Part shown: positions 63,393-64,000 of the stretch, piece by piece
Position numbering within the stretch: position 1 is the stretch's first letter
Layout: the number at the start of each line of letters is the position of its first letter
From: Lytechinus pictus
Lineage: Eukaryota; Echinodermata; Echinoidea; Temnopleuroida; Toxopneustidae
Length of the DNA: 64,000 bases
Reading direction: 5' to 3'
Assembly: GCF_037042905.1 (NCBI RefSeq)
Contig: NC_087246.1
Location: 31,982,001 to 32,046,000 of the forward strand
Translations under genes and position numbers: made by a program
The notes under the pieces: generated by a model
The model's database searches: none
Told to the model about the DNA's origin: nothing
Seen by the model: only the letters and a program-made list of their open reading frames with translations

Positions 63393-64000
63393 GCTCTCCA
63401 TTCATCGGTCACCGTACTTGATCAAATCTTATCTGCGATATAAAGCAGTTAATCATCTCACTCTACAAAGAGAAAACAGTCACATGATTTGATGGGTCTG
63501 TAGAATTTTTGTCAAATTTTGAGAATTAGAAACCTCAAATCTCTGTGTTACTCTCTGGAGCGAAATTAATGACGTATTCATGTAATTTAATGATTTAAGT
63601 TTATTAACCAGTACAAAATTGCAGGCAAAATCTGAAAAAGTAAGGATATGAATATTCATGAACTTGACAATAACTCTACTGACGTCGTAGATTATAATGA
63701 CAAAAGCGTTACAACGATGAAAGCTTACTCGCATCCTGTTATAGGGTCAACCTTTCTTTTATTGGTCGTCATCATACTTTGGCAAAATCATACATTGATC
63801 TATTAAATATTTCGTAACAAAGATCTCTAGTTTGTAGCAGACCCTGAATCTTTTGTCCCATTTTAGAATGAAATGTGTGATGCTTTAATATCTCAATAAA
63901 GTTACCATGGTTATATCTTTCCATATTAAGCGAAAAAAAAAAACACCACAAAGTTGAAACTAGCTCAGCCATTGAATCAGTCGTGACCCAAAGGAAATGA

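Larger units (their letters stand above)
16432..64000 (-). repeat. U1 snRNA tandem array, right block (copies 10-43)
   Basis: The same unit continues after the inserted element for 34 more U1 copies and runs off the window edge. Spacing is 1,405 bp in most units, with 1,404, 1,406, 1,407 and 1,408 variants. Most length changes trace to the A-tract after ATTAGGCG or ATTAAGCC and to a second A-tract before ATGTGACG. This block is more heterogeneous than the left one. It carries four derived U1 sequence types, an ATTAAGCC spacer variant (copies 25, 29, 31, 33, 37) and mixed spacer haplotypes. Confidence 0.97.

Noticed and set aside
1-64000. The array as a pure assembly duplication artefact
   Set aside because: Many units carry private substitutions and indels, and derived alleles cluster in a way expected of real exchange. 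Exact copy number still cannot be proven from the sequence alone.

Overview
The window is animal-type nuclear repeat DNA, with no convincing protein-coding gene. It is almost entirely one tandem array: a unit of about 1,405 bp repeated head to tail, each unit carrying one U1 small nuclear RNA gene on the minus strand. I count 43 complete U1 copies. Both window edges fall inside units, so the real array is longer than 64 kb. The U1 call rests on the invariant AUACUUACCU 5' end, the GAUCANGAAG loop bound by U1-70K, the AUUGCACUCC loop bound by U1A, an Sm-like site and a UUCG-capped 3' hairpin. A 3'-box-like motif lies 17 nt past the RNA end in every copy. The metazoan-style U1 loops, the AT-rich spacers and the tandem arrangement suggest an animal, possibly an invertebrate; I cannot name the species.

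Layout: 1-12497 holds U1 copies 1-9, and 16432-64000 holds copies 10-43. Between them, at 12498-16431, one unit is interrupted by a 3.93 kb foldback (long-inverted-repeat) element. It has 1.73-1.77 kb arms, an outer domain of tandem 31-bp palindromic repeats, a single-copy-looking inner domain, and a core of alternating G/C-homopolymer tracts, ~120-bp modules and hairpins. It encodes no visible transposase. A short target duplication (6 bp perfect, or 8 bp with one mismatch) and an exact length balance show that it jumped into an already formed unit. It sits in the spacer, 424 bp past the 3' end of one U1 gene and 829 bp upstream of the next, so it breaks neither.

The array is highly homogeneous but not uniform. 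Twenty-seven U1 copies share the reference sequence. Eleven clustered copies (29-37, 39, 40) carry C135A, three (19, 20, 42) carry C160A, and copies 26 and 43 carry private G18A and C13A changes. Spacer variants form mosaic haplotypes. Copies 29-34 form a 2,813-bp dimeric higher-order repeat iterated three times. These are the marks of unequal exchange and gene conversion. Nucleotide numbers for U1 are counted from the 5' A of the RNA.
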